A stretch of 64,000 nt of DNA from Oceanidesulfovibrio marinus (GTDB taxonomy: Bacteria > Desulfobacterota > Desulfovibrionia > Desulfovibrionales > Desulfovibrionaceae), in assembly GCF_013085545.1 (NCBI RefSeq), contig NZ_CP039543.1:2883322-2947321 (forward strand), read 5' to 3'. Below the pieces are notes generated by a model. That model was given only the letters and a program-made list of their open reading frames with translations. It was not told where the DNA came from and did no database searches. The position numbers were made by a program, and so were the translations under genes. This document shows positions 8,392 through 17,113 of this stretch, in pieces. Numbering within the stretch: position 1 is the stretch's first letter; each line of letters starts with the position of its first letter.

Positions 8392-9696
8392 ATGCCCCAA
8401 ACCAATGCAGCTCTATTTGAACGACGCAAAAAAGCCGTTGCCAAGGGAGTCTCCAACATCGGCCCCATCTTCGTAGACCACGCCGAAGGCGCGGCCTTCG
8501 TCGACATGGACGGCCGTGAGTTCATCGATTTCGCCGGCGGCATCGGCGTCGTCAACGTAGGCCACTGCAACACCAAGGTTGTCGACGCCATCAAGGAACA
8601 GGCCGACAAGCTGCTGCACTCCTGCTTCCATATTGCCATGTACGAAGGGTACGTGGCCCTGGCCGAAAAGCTGGTCGAGATCTCCCCCGGCGACTTCGAA
8701 AAGCGCGCCGCCTTCTTCAACAGCGGCGCCGAGGCCGTGGAGAACGCCGTGAAGATCTCCCGCTGCGCCAGCGGCAAGCCCGGCGTCATTGTCTTCGAGA
8801 ACAGCTTCCACGGCCGCACCCTGCTGACCATGACCATGACCAGCAAGGTCAAGCCCTACAAGTTCAACTTCGGCCCGTACGCGCCGGAGGTCTACCGCAT
8901 GATCTCCGCCTACTGCTACCGCTGCCCGCTGGGCAAGGAGTACCCCGCCTGCGAGTGCGCCTGCGCCGACAAGCTCAAGGACTTCTTCATCAGCAACGCC
9001 GCGGCCGAGAACATCGCCTGCCTCATCGCCGAGCCCATCCTCGGCGAGGGCGGTTTCATCACCCCGCCGCCCGAGTACTTCCCCAAGCTGCAGCAGATAT
9101 GCAAGGATAACGACATCATTTTCGTGGTCGACGAGGTCCAGGCCGGCATGGGCCGCACCGGCACCATGTTCGCCATGGAGCACTGGGGCGTGGCCGCGGA
9201 CCTGACCACAGTGGCCAAGAGCATGGGCGGCGGCATGCCCATCTCCGGCGTGGTGGGCCGCGCCGACATCATGGATGCGCCGCATCCCGGCGGTCTGGGC
9301 GGCACATACGGCGGCAACCCAGTGAGCTGCGCCGCCTCCCTGGCCGCCATCGACGCCCTGCAGAACGACGGCCTGCTGGACCGGGCCAAGGAGCTGGGCG
9401 CGGACCTGCGCAGCCGCTTCGAAGCGCTGCAGAAGAAGCACCCCATCATCGGCGACATCCGCGGCAAGGGCCCCATGCTGGCCCTGGAGATGGTGGAGGA
9501 CCCGACCACCAAGGAGCCGGCAACGGCCAAGACCAAGGCGCTCACCGCCTACTGCCTGGAGCACGGCCTGATCCTGCTGTCCTGCGGCAACTACGGCAAC
9601 GTCATCCGCACACTCATGCCGCTGGTCATCACCGAGGAGCAGCTGGACAAGGGCATGGCCATTCTGGACGCCGGCCTGACCGCCGTGTGCGCATAG
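8392..9696 (+). CDS. gabT: 4-aminobutyrate aminotransferase (class III, PLP)
   Basis: 434 residues, normal for GABA aminotransferase, which moves the amino group of GABA to 2-oxoglutarate to give succinate semialdehyde. The PLP pocket is visible: NSGAEAVENAVK near 110, ENSFHGRT near 137, DEVQAGMGRTG near 247, and the Schiff-base lysine in VAKSMGGGMP near 275. The pathway is completed by gabD at the end of the cluster, with an importer between. A cysteine cluster, CYRCPLG followed by PACECAC, lies at about residues 175-192 and is richer in Cys than usual. An AAAGGA ribosome site precedes the ATG. Confidence 0.9.
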   Translation: MPQTNAALFERRKKAVAKGVSNIGPIFVDHAEGAAFVDMDGREFIDFAGGIGVVNVGHCNTKVVDAIKEQADKLLHSCFHIAMYEGYVALAEKLVEISPGDFEKRAAFFNSGAEAVENAVKISRCASGKPGVIVFENSFHGRTLLTMTMTSKVKPYKFNFGPYAPEVYRMISAYCYRCPLGKEYPACECACADKLKDFFISNAAAENIACLIAEPILGEGGFITPPPEYFPKLQQICKDNDIIFVVDEVQAGMGRTGTMFAMEHWGVAADLTTVAKSMGGGMPISGVVGRADIMDAPHPGGLGGTYGGNPVSCAASLAAIDALQNDGLLDRAKELGADLRSRFEALQKKHPIIGDIRGKGPMLALEMVEDPTTKEPATAKTKALTAYCLEHGLILLSCGNYGNVIRTLMPLVITEEQLDKGMAILDAGLTAVCA

Positions 9697-9744
9697 GTTT
9701 GAATCGCATTGTCGAATGAGTAATACGTGGAAGGAAACCCGAAA

Positions 9745-10992
9745 ATGGAGAAGGTAATGAAAAAACTGACAATGATCGTGACTATGTGTGCGATGGTCCT
9801 CGCCATGCACCTCGGGCTCGGCACCGCGCACGCCGAGACCGTGGTCAAGGTGGGCAACATCCTCCCGCTTTCCGGTCCCTCGGCTTCCGTGGGCCAGCAG
9901 GGCAAGCAGGCCCGTGAAATGGCCATCGAGGAGATCAACGAGGCCGGCGGCATCAAGTCCCTCGGCGGAGCCAAGATCGAGCTTCTGTACGCCGACTCCA
10001 AGTCCGACCCCAACGTGGGCGTGACCGAGGCCGAGCGCTTCATCAACACGGAAAAGGTCAACGTCATCACCGGCGCCTGGAACTCCGGCGTGACCTACCC
10101 CTCCACCGCGGTGGCCGAGCGCTACGGCGTTCCCTACATCGTTCCCGTGTCCGTGCGCGACACCATCACGGAGCGCGGCTTCAAGTACGTCTTCCGCATC
10201 GCGGCCAAGGACTCCTGGTGGACCCGCGACCAGTTCGCCTTCCTGGACGACATGCAGAAGGAGTTCGGCGACGAGCTGAAGACCGTGGCCTTTGTGTATG
10301 AGAACGGCGACTGGGGCACCGGCTTCGCCGCCCAGTGGGTGGAGCTGGCCAAGGAGCATGGCTACGAGGTGGTTCTGAACGAGCCCTACCCCTCCTCCGC
10401 CACGGACCTCACCCCCGTGGTCAACAAGATCCGCCGCGCCCGCCCTGACGTGCTGATGCTCGTCTCCAACGCGGCAGACGCCATCCTGCTGACCAACACC
10501 CTGGCCGACTACAAGGTCAGCCCCAAGGTCATCATCGGCTCCGGCGGCGGCCACGCCGACCCCACCTTCCTCAGCGCCACCGGCGACAACGCCAAGTATG
10601 TCTTCGACATCGTGGAGTGGGAAGCCGACGTGAACAAGCCCGGCGCCAAGGAAGTGAACGCCAAGTACAAGGAGCGCTACGGCACCAACATGACCGGCGA
10701 GGCCGTGGACGCCTATGTGGCCATGTACGTGATGGCCGATGCGCTGGAGCGCGCCGGCTCTCTGGAGCCCACGGCCATCCGTGACGCCCTGGCCGCCACC
10801 GAGTACTCGGGCGAGGGCCTGATCACGACCTACGACTCCGTCAAGTTCGACGAGACCGGCCAGAACGAGAACGCCGCCCTTGCCGTTGTGCAGATCAACG
10901 ACATCGGCAACGGCCTGGAGCGCATCACCGTGTGGCCCAAGAACGCACGCCGTGAAGGCTACACCCCGGTGTTCCCCATGCCCCAGAAGTAG
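9745..10992 (+). CDS. ABC transporter periplasmic amino-acid-binding protein (LivJ type)
   Basis: 415 residues from the ATG at 9745, chosen because GGAAGG lies about ten bases upstream; a GTG at 9727 and an ATG at 9757 are alternatives. A Sec signal peptide (hydrophobic segment ending AHAE) precedes a type I periplasmic binding fold starting VVKVGNILPLSGPSASVGQQ. The family binds branched-chain amino acids, amides or other amino acids. Its position between gabT and gabD suggests GABA or a related omega-amino acid; this is inferred from context. Confidence 0.88.
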   Translation: MEKVMKKLTMIVTMCAMVLAMHLGLGTAHAETVVKVGNILPLSGPSASVGQQGKQAREMAIEEINEAGGIKSLGGAKIELLYADSKSDPNVGVTEAERFINTEKVNVITGAWNSGVTYPSTAVAERYGVPYIVPVSVRDTITERGFKYVFRIAAKDSWWTRDQFAFLDDMQKEFGDELKTVAFVYENGDWGTGFAAQWVELAKEHGYEVVLNEPYPSSATDLTPVVNKIRRARPDVLMLVSNAADAILLTNTLADYKVSPKVIIGSGGGHADPTFLSATGDNAKYVFDIVEWEADVNKPGAKEVNAKYKERYGTNMTGEAVDAYVAMYVMADALERAGSLEPTAIRDALAATEYSGEGLITTYDSVKFDETGQNENAALAVVQINDIGNGLERITVWPKNARREGYTPVFPMPQK

Positions 10993-11005
10993 ACGAACAG
11001 ACCAG

Positions 11006-11045
11006 AGCCGCGGGCGGGCAACGCCGTCCGCCCGTGGCTTTTTCG
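11006..11045 (+). terminator. Terminator-like hairpin between livJ-type gene and permease genes
   Basis: AGCCGCGGGCGG (11006-11017) pairs with CCGCCCGTGGCT (11028-11039) over 12 bp with one G-U, followed by TTTTT. The strength is that of an intrinsic terminator. Since livHMGF-gabD follow in the same direction without another clear promoter, it probably gives partial termination, so binding protein exceeds permease. Confidence 0.7.
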
Positions 11046-11172
11046 ACAAAGCGATACACGAATTACGCATCGACACGGCGCCGCATCAGAGCCATCCTGC
11101 AAACAAGCTCTGTAGGCGGCGCGACCGAGAACTTCTCATGAACGCATTACACAGCGAATCCCGGAGACGGTG

Positions 11173-12066
11173 ATGGATTTTGTCTTCCTCCTCCAAGACG
11201 TAATCAACGGCGTGCTCATGGGGTCCATTTACGGACTGGTGGCGCTCGGCCTCACGCTCGTCTTCGGCGTGCTCAAGGTTATCAACTTCGCCCACGGCTC
11301 CTTCATCATGGTGGGCATGTTCGTGGCGTACTGGGCCGTGGCGCTCACCGGGCTGCACCCGTATGTGGCGCTGCTGCTGGTCGTTCCCGCCATGTTCTTC
11401 TTCGGCTACGCCTCGCAGCACTGGCTCATCCGGCCCATCTTCAAGGCGGAGCGCGACGTCCGCGAACCCACCACCGTGATCATCGTCACCACGGGCATGT
11501 GGTACGTGCTGGACAACCTCGCGCTGCTGCTCTTCGGCCCGGACTACCGCGCCCTCACCCCCAACCCGCTCAAGGGCCAAATGCTGGAGCTCGGCCAGAT
11601 CTTCATCTCCGTGCCCAAGCTCTACGGCGCTGTCGCCACATTCGCCACCTGCGCCGGCCTCTACTGGTTCATGCAAAAGACGCGCACCGGCCGCGCCATC
11701 CGCGCCGTGAGCCTGGACCGCGACGCCGCCAGTTTGATGGGCATCAACCAATGGAAGATATTCAACATCGCCTTCGGCATCGGTACCGCCATCGCCGGCA
11801 TCGCCGGCGTGGTGCTCACGCCTTTCTACAATGTCTATCCCAGCGTGGGCGTACCCTTTGACGTCAAGTCGTTCGTCATCGTGGTTCTGGGCGGACTGGG
11901 CAGCATCCCCGGAGCCCTTGTGGGCGGCATCATCGTCGGGCTCATCGAATCGCTGGGCCCCATGTACATGACCGCCACCTGGACCGAGGCCATTGTGTAC
12001 GGCCTCTTCTTGATGGTGCTCTTCTTCAAACCTTCCGGCCTGTTCGGCCAGAAGCACGATTGGTAA
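11173..12066 (+). CDS. livH: ABC transporter permease LivH family
   Basis: 297 residues, strongly hydrophobic with about eight membrane helices. The LivH signature GSIYGLVALGLTLVFGVLKV lies near residue 16, and a coupling-loop-like segment (DRDAASLMGIN) near 185. The ATG at 11173 is preferred over the GTG at 11170 because GGAG lies 6 bases before it. It forms the inner-membrane channel with LivM; the neighbours encode the two ATPases. Confidence 0.92.
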   Translation: MDFVFLLQDVINGVLMGSIYGLVALGLTLVFGVLKVINFAHGSFIMVGMFVAYWAVALTGLHPYVALLLVVPAMFFFGYASQHWLIRPIFKAERDVREPTTVIIVTTGMWYVLDNLALLLFGPDYRALTPNPLKGQMLELGQIFISVPKLYGAVATFATCAGLYWFMQKTRTGRAIRAVSLDRDAASLMGINQWKIFNIAFGIGTAIAGIAGVVLTPFYNVYPSVGVPFDVKSFVIVVLGGLGSIPGALVGGIIVGLIESLGPMYMTATWTEAIVYGLFLMVLFFKPSGLFGQKHDW

Positions 12067-12078
12067 GCCCAATACGAG

Positions 12079-13134
12079 ATGACCATGACGCCGAAACAAT
12101 TCAAGCAGACACTTCTCGCCGTGCTCATCGCCACGGCGTTCTTGCTGCCCCTGGTGGTGCAGAGCCCCACGTACCTGCACCTTCTGATAATGCTCTATCT
12201 TTTCGCCTACATGACCACGAGCTGGAACCTGGTCGGCGGCTTTGCAGGCGTGCTGCCGCTGGGCCACTCCGTGTTCGTGGGCATCGGGGCGTACATCTCC
12301 ACGGCCCTCTGGCTGCAGTGGGGAGTCAGCCCCTGGATCGGCATGCTCGCCGGCGGTCTGGTGGCCGCCTTCGTGGGCTACCTGATAGGCAAACCCACGC
12401 TCAAGATGCGCGGCGCGTACTTCGCACTGTCCACCATGGCCTTTGTGGAAGGCGTCCGCGTAATCGTGGAGAACCTCGATTACCTGGGCCCGCTCAAGCT
12501 CAACGGGCCGCGCGGCCTGAACATCCCGCCGCTCTCTCCGGGCGAGGGTGGCTTCTGGGCCTTCCAGTTCTCCACCAAGGAGCCCTACTACTACATCATC
12601 CTGGTCATGCTCATCGCCGTGGCGCTGCTCACCTGGTACATCTCCCGCTCCAAGCTGGGCTACTGCCTGCAGGCTGGCGGCGAGGAGCCGGAAGCGGCCC
12701 AGGCCCTGGGCGTGAACGTGGCGCGGAGCAAGGTCGTCGCCATGGTCATGAGCTCGTTCCTCACGGCCCTGGCCGGCACGTTCCTGGCCCAGCTCACCCT
12801 GTTCATCTACCCCAAGAGCGTGCTGACCCTCGACCTCTCCTTCGAGCTCGCGTTCATCGCGCTGGTGGGCGGCCGCGGCTCCATAGCCGGGCCCATCCTG
12901 GGCGCGTTCCTGCTCCGGCCGGTCAGCGAGCTCAGCCGCATCTACTTCAGCGACAGCCTGCCCGGCATGCACCTCATCATCTACGGCGTCATCCTCATCG
13001 TGGTCATGCTGTACCAGCCGCGCGGACTGGCCGAACCCCTGGGCCGACTCTTCAACAAGGTCGCCGCCAAGTTCACCTCCGGCGGCTCCTCGGAGACTCC
13101 CGGCGTGACCGAGAACGCCAAGGAGGGTGCGTAA
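12079..13134 (+). CDS. livM: ABC transporter permease LivM family
   Basis: 351 residues with eight to ten predicted helices. Family motifs include TSWNLVGGFAGVLPLGHSVF near residue 47 and the coupling segment EPEAAQALGVNVARSKVVA near 210. The last 25 residues are a hydrophilic Ser/Gly-rich tail. It starts 12 bases after livH and its stop overlaps the start region of livG, so all five transport genes appear co-transcribed. Confidence 0.92.
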   Translation: MTMTPKQFKQTLLAVLIATAFLLPLVVQSPTYLHLLIMLYLFAYMTTSWNLVGGFAGVLPLGHSVFVGIGAYISTALWLQWGVSPWIGMLAGGLVAAFVGYLIGKPTLKMRGAYFALSTMAFVEGVRVIVENLDYLGPLKLNGPRGLNIPPLSPGEGGFWAFQFSTKEPYYYIILVMLIAVALLTWYISRSKLGYCLQAGGEEPEAAQALGVNVARSKVVAMVMSSFLTALAGTFLAQLTLFIYPKSVLTLDLSFELAFIALVGGRGSIAGPILGAFLLRPVSELSRIYFSDSLPGMHLIIYGVILIVVMLYQPRGLAEPLGRLFNKVAAKFTSGGSSETPGVTENAKEGA

Positions 13135-13860
13135 ATGGCCATGCTTGAGCTCAAGAACCTGACCATGGACTTCGGCGGCCTGCGCGCCGTGGACAATCTC
13201 AGCCTGAACATCGAGAAGCAGGCCATCCTGGGACTCATCGGCCCCAACGGCGCCGGCAAGTCCACGGCCTTCAACTGCGTGGCCGGCGTGTACAAGCCCA
13301 CGGGCGGCGAGATCCTCTTCGACGGCGAGAACATCGTGGGCCAGAAGCCCTGGAACCTCTGCAAGAAGGGCATGGCCCGCACCTTCCAGATCGTCAAACC
13401 GTTCGGCACCAAGTCCGTGCTCTACAACGTCATGGTGGGGGCCTTTGCCCGCACGGACAGCACGGAGCAGGCCCGCCGCGACGCCGAGGAGGTGCTGGAG
13501 TTCCTGAACATGGCGGACAAGAAGGACCTCCGTTCCAGCTCCCTGACCATTGCCGACCGCAAGCGGCTGGAGATCGCCCGCGCCCTGGCCACCAAGCCCA
13601 AGCTGCTGCTTCTGGACGAGGTTATGGCCGGCCTGCGTCCCACGGAGGTGGACGAGATGATCGCCATCATCAAGCAGATGCGCGACAACGGCGTCACCGT
13701 CTTTGTCATCGAGCACATCATGCGTGCGATCATGGCCCTGTCCGACGAAATCGTGGTTATCCACTTTGGAAAGAAAATCTGTTCCGGCGAACCGCAGGCA
13801 GTGGCCTGCGACGAGAATGTGATCAAGGCGTACCTGGGAGAAGACTATGCCGCTGCTTGA
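13135..13860 (+). CDS. livG: ABC transporter ATP-binding protein LivG family
   Basis: 241 residues. Walker A is GPNGAGKST near residue 37. Walker B LLLLDEVMAGL near 155 is followed by the H-loop histidine in VIEHIM. The ABC signature region reads SSLTIADRKRLEIARAL, where the usual LSGGQ or LSYG is replaced by LTIAD, which is a fairly divergent signature. Its ATG directly follows the livM stop and its 3' end overlaps livF by 14 bases. Confidence 0.92.
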   Translation: MAMLELKNLTMDFGGLRAVDNLSLNIEKQAILGLIGPNGAGKSTAFNCVAGVYKPTGGEILFDGENIVGQKPWNLCKKGMARTFQIVKPFGTKSVLYNVMVGAFARTDSTEQARRDAEEVLEFLNMADKKDLRSSSLTIADRKRLEIARALATKPKLLLLDEVMAGLRPTEVDEMIAIIKQMRDNGVTVFVIEHIMRAIMALSDEIVVIHFGKKICSGEPQAVACDENVIKAYLGEDYAAA

Positions 13861-14557
13861 GTTGAACGACGTCAATGTCTCCTACGGCGATGTTCAGGTT
13901 CTGTACGACGTGTCCCTGCACGTGAACGAGGGCGAGGTCGTCTCCATCATCGGCGGCAACGGCGCCGGCAAGACCACCCTGCTGCGCACCATCTCCGGCC
14001 TGCTCGGCGTGGGCTCGGGCGCCATCAACTTCGAGGGCGCGCCCCTGCATACGCTGACACCCGAGAAAATCGTGGAGCGCGGCGTGGTTCAGGTTCCGGA
14101 GGGACGAAAGCTCTTCCACCTCATGACTGTTTTCGATAATCTCATCGTTGGCGCGTACAACAGGCGCGCCAATGCGGTGAAGGACGAAACCCTCAAGAAC
14201 GTGTACGAGCTCTTTCCAAGACTCAAGGAACGCACCGAGCAGCTTGCCATGACCCTTTCCGGCGGCGAGCAGCAGATGGTGGCCATCGGCCGCGGCATGA
14301 TGGCCTGCCCCAAGCTGCTCATGCTCGACGAACCATCCCTTGGCCTGGCCCCCATTCTGATGCAGGAAATCTTCAACAATGTACGGGCTATTGCCGACCA
14401 GGGCGCTACGGTGCTTCTGGTGGAGCAGGACGTGAAGAACTCGTTGGCCCTTTCGGACCGGGCCTACGTGCTGGAGCACGGCCGCGTCGCTATGGAAGGC
14501 GAAGCCTCGCATCTGATGAACGATCCGCATGTGAAGACCGCCTACCTCGGCCTCTAG
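13847..14557 (+). CDS. livF: ABC transporter ATP-binding protein LivF family
   Basis: 236 residues, the usual LivF length. Walker A GGNGAGKTT near residue 37, signature LSGGEQQMVAIGRGM near 138 and Walker B LLMLDEPSLGLAP near 158 are intact. It overlaps livG by 14 bases, which indicates translational coupling. It pairs with LivG to power the importer. Confidence 0.94.
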   Translation: MPLLELNDVNVSYGDVQVLYDVSLHVNEGEVVSIIGGNGAGKTTLLRTISGLLGVGSGAINFEGAPLHTLTPEKIVERGVVQVPEGRKLFHLMTVFDNLIVGAYNRRANAVKDETLKNVYELFPRLKERTEQLAMTLSGGEQQMVAIGRGMMACPKLLMLDEPSLGLAPILMQEIFNNVRAIADQGATVLLVEQDVKNSLALSDRAYVLEHGRVAMEGEASHLMNDPHVKTAYLGL

Positions 14558-14574
14558 GCCGCCGCGCCATTGGG

Positions 14575-14590
14575 GCGGACCATGGTCCGC
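14575..14590. promoter_or_regulatory. 16-bp perfect palindrome between livF and gabD
   Basis: GCGGACCATGGTCCGC is a perfect palindrome 66 bases before the gabD ATG. It could be a regulator site or a small mRNA hairpin; no T-run follows. Confidence 0.35.
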
Positions 14591-14655
14591 TTCCGGCGTG
14601 CGCACGGGCTCTCGTTCATGACGACGATTGTGATCAAACTTTAGGAGACACGACA

Positions 14656-16110
14656 ATGTCGCTTTTGGAACGCGTTTTGTCGCGAAACGCCTGCCTTGTG
14701 GGCAGTGAATGGATCGCGGCTGATTCTGGAGATACCATCAAGGTGGACAACCCGGCCACCGGGGAGATTATCGGCACGGTGCCCAAATGCGGCAAGGCCG
14801 AGACCGCCCGCGCCATCGAGGCCGCCGCCGCTGCCTTTGCCGGCTGGCGCGCCCGCACGGCCATCCAGCGCGCCGACGTCATCCTGCGCTGGCGCGACCT
14901 GATCATGGAGCACCAGGACGAGCTGGCCGAGCTGATGACCCTGGAGCAGGGCAAGCCCCTGCCCGAGGCAAGCGGTGAGATCGCCTACGGCGCCGGCTAT
15001 CTGCGCTGGTTCGCCGAGGAAGCCCGCCGGGTCTACGGCGAGATCGTCCCGCCGCCCGTGCCCGGCAGGACCCTGCTCGTGACCAAGGCCCCGGTTGGCG
15101 TGGTGGGCATCATCACCCCCTGGAACTTCCCCATGGCCATGATCGCCCGCAAGATCGGCCCGGCCCTGGCCGTTGGCTGCCCCTCGGTCATCAAGCCGGC
15201 CAGCCAGACGCCCTTCTCCGCTCTGGCCATGGCCGAGCTGGCCCTGGAAGCCGGCGTGCCCGAGGGCATCATCAACGTGGTCACCGGCGACGCCCGGGCC
15301 ATCGGCGGCGAGCTCACCGCCAACCCCACCGTGCGCAAGGTCAGCTTCACCGGCTCCACCAGCGTGGGCAAGGTCCTGCTGGAGCAGTGTGCCGGCACCG
15401 TGAAGAAGGTCTCCATGGAGCTGGGCGGCAACGCGCCCTTCCTGATCTTCGACGACGCCAACCTGGACCGCGCCGTGGCCGGCGCCGTGGCCAGCAAGTA
15501 CCGCAACAGCGGCCAGACCTGCGTGTGCACCAACCGCTTCTACGTGCAGGACGGCGTGTACGACGAGTTCGTGGAGAAGTTCAGCAAGGCCGTGGCCGAG
15601 CTCAAGGTGGGCAACGGCATGGACGAAGGCGTGACCCAGGGCCCGCTCATCGACGGCAAGGCCGTGGCCCACGTGGAGTCCCAGATCGGCGACGCCTTGA
15701 GCAAGGGCGGCCGCGTCGTGGTCGGCGGCAAGCGCCACGAGCTGGGCGGCAACTTCTTCGAGCCCACCGTGCTGGCCGACGCCACGCGGGAGATGTGCTT
15801 TGCCAAGGACGAGACCTTTGGCCCGCTGGCCCCGGTCTTCCGCTTTACCGAGGAAGAAGAGGCCGTGGCCCAGGCCAACGACACCAACTACGGCTTGGCC
15901 GCCTACCTCTACACCCGCAGCATCGGCCGCGCCTTCCGCGTCTCCGAGACCCTGGAGTACGGCCTTGTGGGCGTCAACGAGGGCCTGCTCTCCAGTTGCG
16001 AGGCGCCCTTCGGCGGCGTCAAGGAAAGCGGACTGGGCCGCGAAGGCTCCAGCCACGGCATCGACGACTACGTGGAGCTCAAGTACACCTGCATGAGCCT
16101 GGAGGACTAG
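14656..16110 (+). CDS. gabD: NAD(P)-dependent succinate-semialdehyde dehydrogenase
   Basis: 484 residues, the standard GabD length. The catalytic Glu is in MELGGNAPFLIF near 255 and the nucleophilic Cys in NSGQTCVCTNRF near 289; GQTCVCTNR is characteristic of the GabD subgroup. It oxidises the succinate semialdehyde from GabT to succinate. Preceded by AGGAG 9 bases before the ATG. It ends the gabT-liv-gabD cluster at a strong terminator. Confidence 0.93.
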   Translation: MSLLERVLSRNACLVGSEWIAADSGDTIKVDNPATGEIIGTVPKCGKAETARAIEAAAAAFAGWRARTAIQRADVILRWRDLIMEHQDELAELMTLEQGKPLPEASGEIAYGAGYLRWFAEEARRVYGEIVPPPVPGRTLLVTKAPVGVVGIITPWNFPMAMIARKIGPALAVGCPSVIKPASQTPFSALAMAELALEAGVPEGIINVVTGDARAIGGELTANPTVRKVSFTGSTSVGKVLLEQCAGTVKKVSMELGGNAPFLIFDDANLDRAVAGAVASKYRNSGQTCVCTNRFYVQDGVYDEFVEKFSKAVAELKVGNGMDEGVTQGPLIDGKAVAHVESQIGDALSKGGRVVVGGKRHELGGNFFEPTVLADATREMCFAKDETFGPLAPVFRFTEEEEAVAQANDTNYGLAAYLYTRSIGRAFRVSETLEYGLVGVNEGLLSSCEAPFGGVKESGLGREGSSHGIDDYVELKYTCMSLED

Positions 16111-16225
16111 AAGCCAGCAGTGCTCTTTTGCCCTGTGGCGGCGTCAGGCTCGCCTGCCTTGCCACAAACAAAATGGCTGCTGTTGAGATAGCTTCTATCC
16201 CCTTATATAAATGATAACGCCGTAC

Positions 16226-16261
16226 GCGGCGGTCGGGAATGAACCCGGCCGCCGTTTTTTT
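16226..16261 (+). terminator. Intrinsic terminator after gabD
   Basis: CGGCGGTCGGG (16227-16237) pairs with CCCGGCCGCCG (16244-16254), with one G-U, followed by seven Ts. It closes the gabT cluster against the convergent LysE gene. Confidence 0.9.
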
Positions 16262-16314
16262 ATTCGGAAGGTAACGATTTGTTGCCTTGCCGACTGTTGA
16301 CCGTACAATGCGGA

Positions 16315-16977
16315 TCAGGCGTGGCGGGCGCTGAAAAAGAGCTTCAGGCCAAAGGCGATGAGGATGCCGCCGGTGATCCGGTCCAGGGTGCGCACCACGC
16401 CCGGACGGCAGAGCGCCGCGGCCAGGGGCCGGGTCATGGCGATGAGCAGCACGAACCAGAGGAAGCTCTCCAGCACGTGGATGGAGGCGAGGAGCAGCGT
16501 GAAGGAGCGCACATCCACACCGGCCGGCACGAACTGCGGCAGAAAGGTCACGTAGAACACGCCGACCTTGGGGTTCAGGATGTTCGTGAGCAGGCCGCGG
16601 GATAGCCATATGCTTGGCCAACCGCCGGCTGGGACGGCTGTCGAAGCTCCCGGTGCTGCGCTCTCCCCGGCCGCCTCGTCCATTCTGCTGCGCGCATTGA
16701 GCGCCATGCGGCCGCCCAGATAGATGAGGTAGGCGGCCCCTGCCCAACGTAACGCGGTGTAGGCCGTTCGGGAGGCGTCGAGCAGCGCGCCCAGTCCGAA
16801 GGCCGCGACAATGCCCCACAGCAGGCAGCCCAGACAGATGCCCGCTCCGGCGCACAGGGCGCGCCAGCCGTTCTCGCTGGCCGCGGTGCGCAGAACCAGC
16901 GCCGTGTCCAGGCCCGGAGTAATGGCCAGCAGCCCTGCCGCGGGCACAAAAGCTATCAAGGCTTCGCTCGGTCCCAT
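16315..16977 (-). CDS. LysE/RhtB-family amino-acid exporter
   Basis: 220 residues with about six hydrophobic helices, the size of LysE/RhtB exporters that move amino acids or their derivatives out of the cell. The N-terminal helix has the family pattern AGLLAITPGLDTALVLRTA (typical form xxPGPxxxxV). The middle loop (residues 110-140) is charged and less conserved. It is convergent with gabD and separated from the histidine kinase gene by about 200 bases. The substrate cannot be read from the sequence. Confidence 0.88.
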   Translation of the reverse strand: MGPSEALIAFVPAAGLLAITPGLDTALVLRTAASENGWRALCAGAGICLGCLLWGIVAAFGLGALLDASRTAYTALRWAGAAYLIYLGGRMALNARSRMDEAAGESAAPGASTAVPAGGWPSIWLSRGLLTNILNPKVGVFYVTFLPQFVPAGVDVRSFTLLLASIHVLESFLWFVLLIAMTRPLAAALCRPGVVRTLDRITGGILIAFGLKLFFSARHA

Positions 16978-17113
16978 TGCTCTTCCTCGCCATCGCCGCT
17001 AACCGCGCCGCGTCTTTGCGCGTTCTGCTCCGGCGCTGCCCGATTCCTACGCCCGAGCCCTGCCCCGGCGCAAGCGCTCAAGGCCCGGCACCAGCCCACA
17101 GGTATCCGCGCGG

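Noticed and set aside
8413-13875. Very long minus-strand frames of 887 and 929 codons opposite gabT and liv genes
   Set aside because: They mirror well-supported plus-strand genes in high-GC DNA, are rich in His/Gly/Val/Ala repeats without domains and lack ribosome sites.
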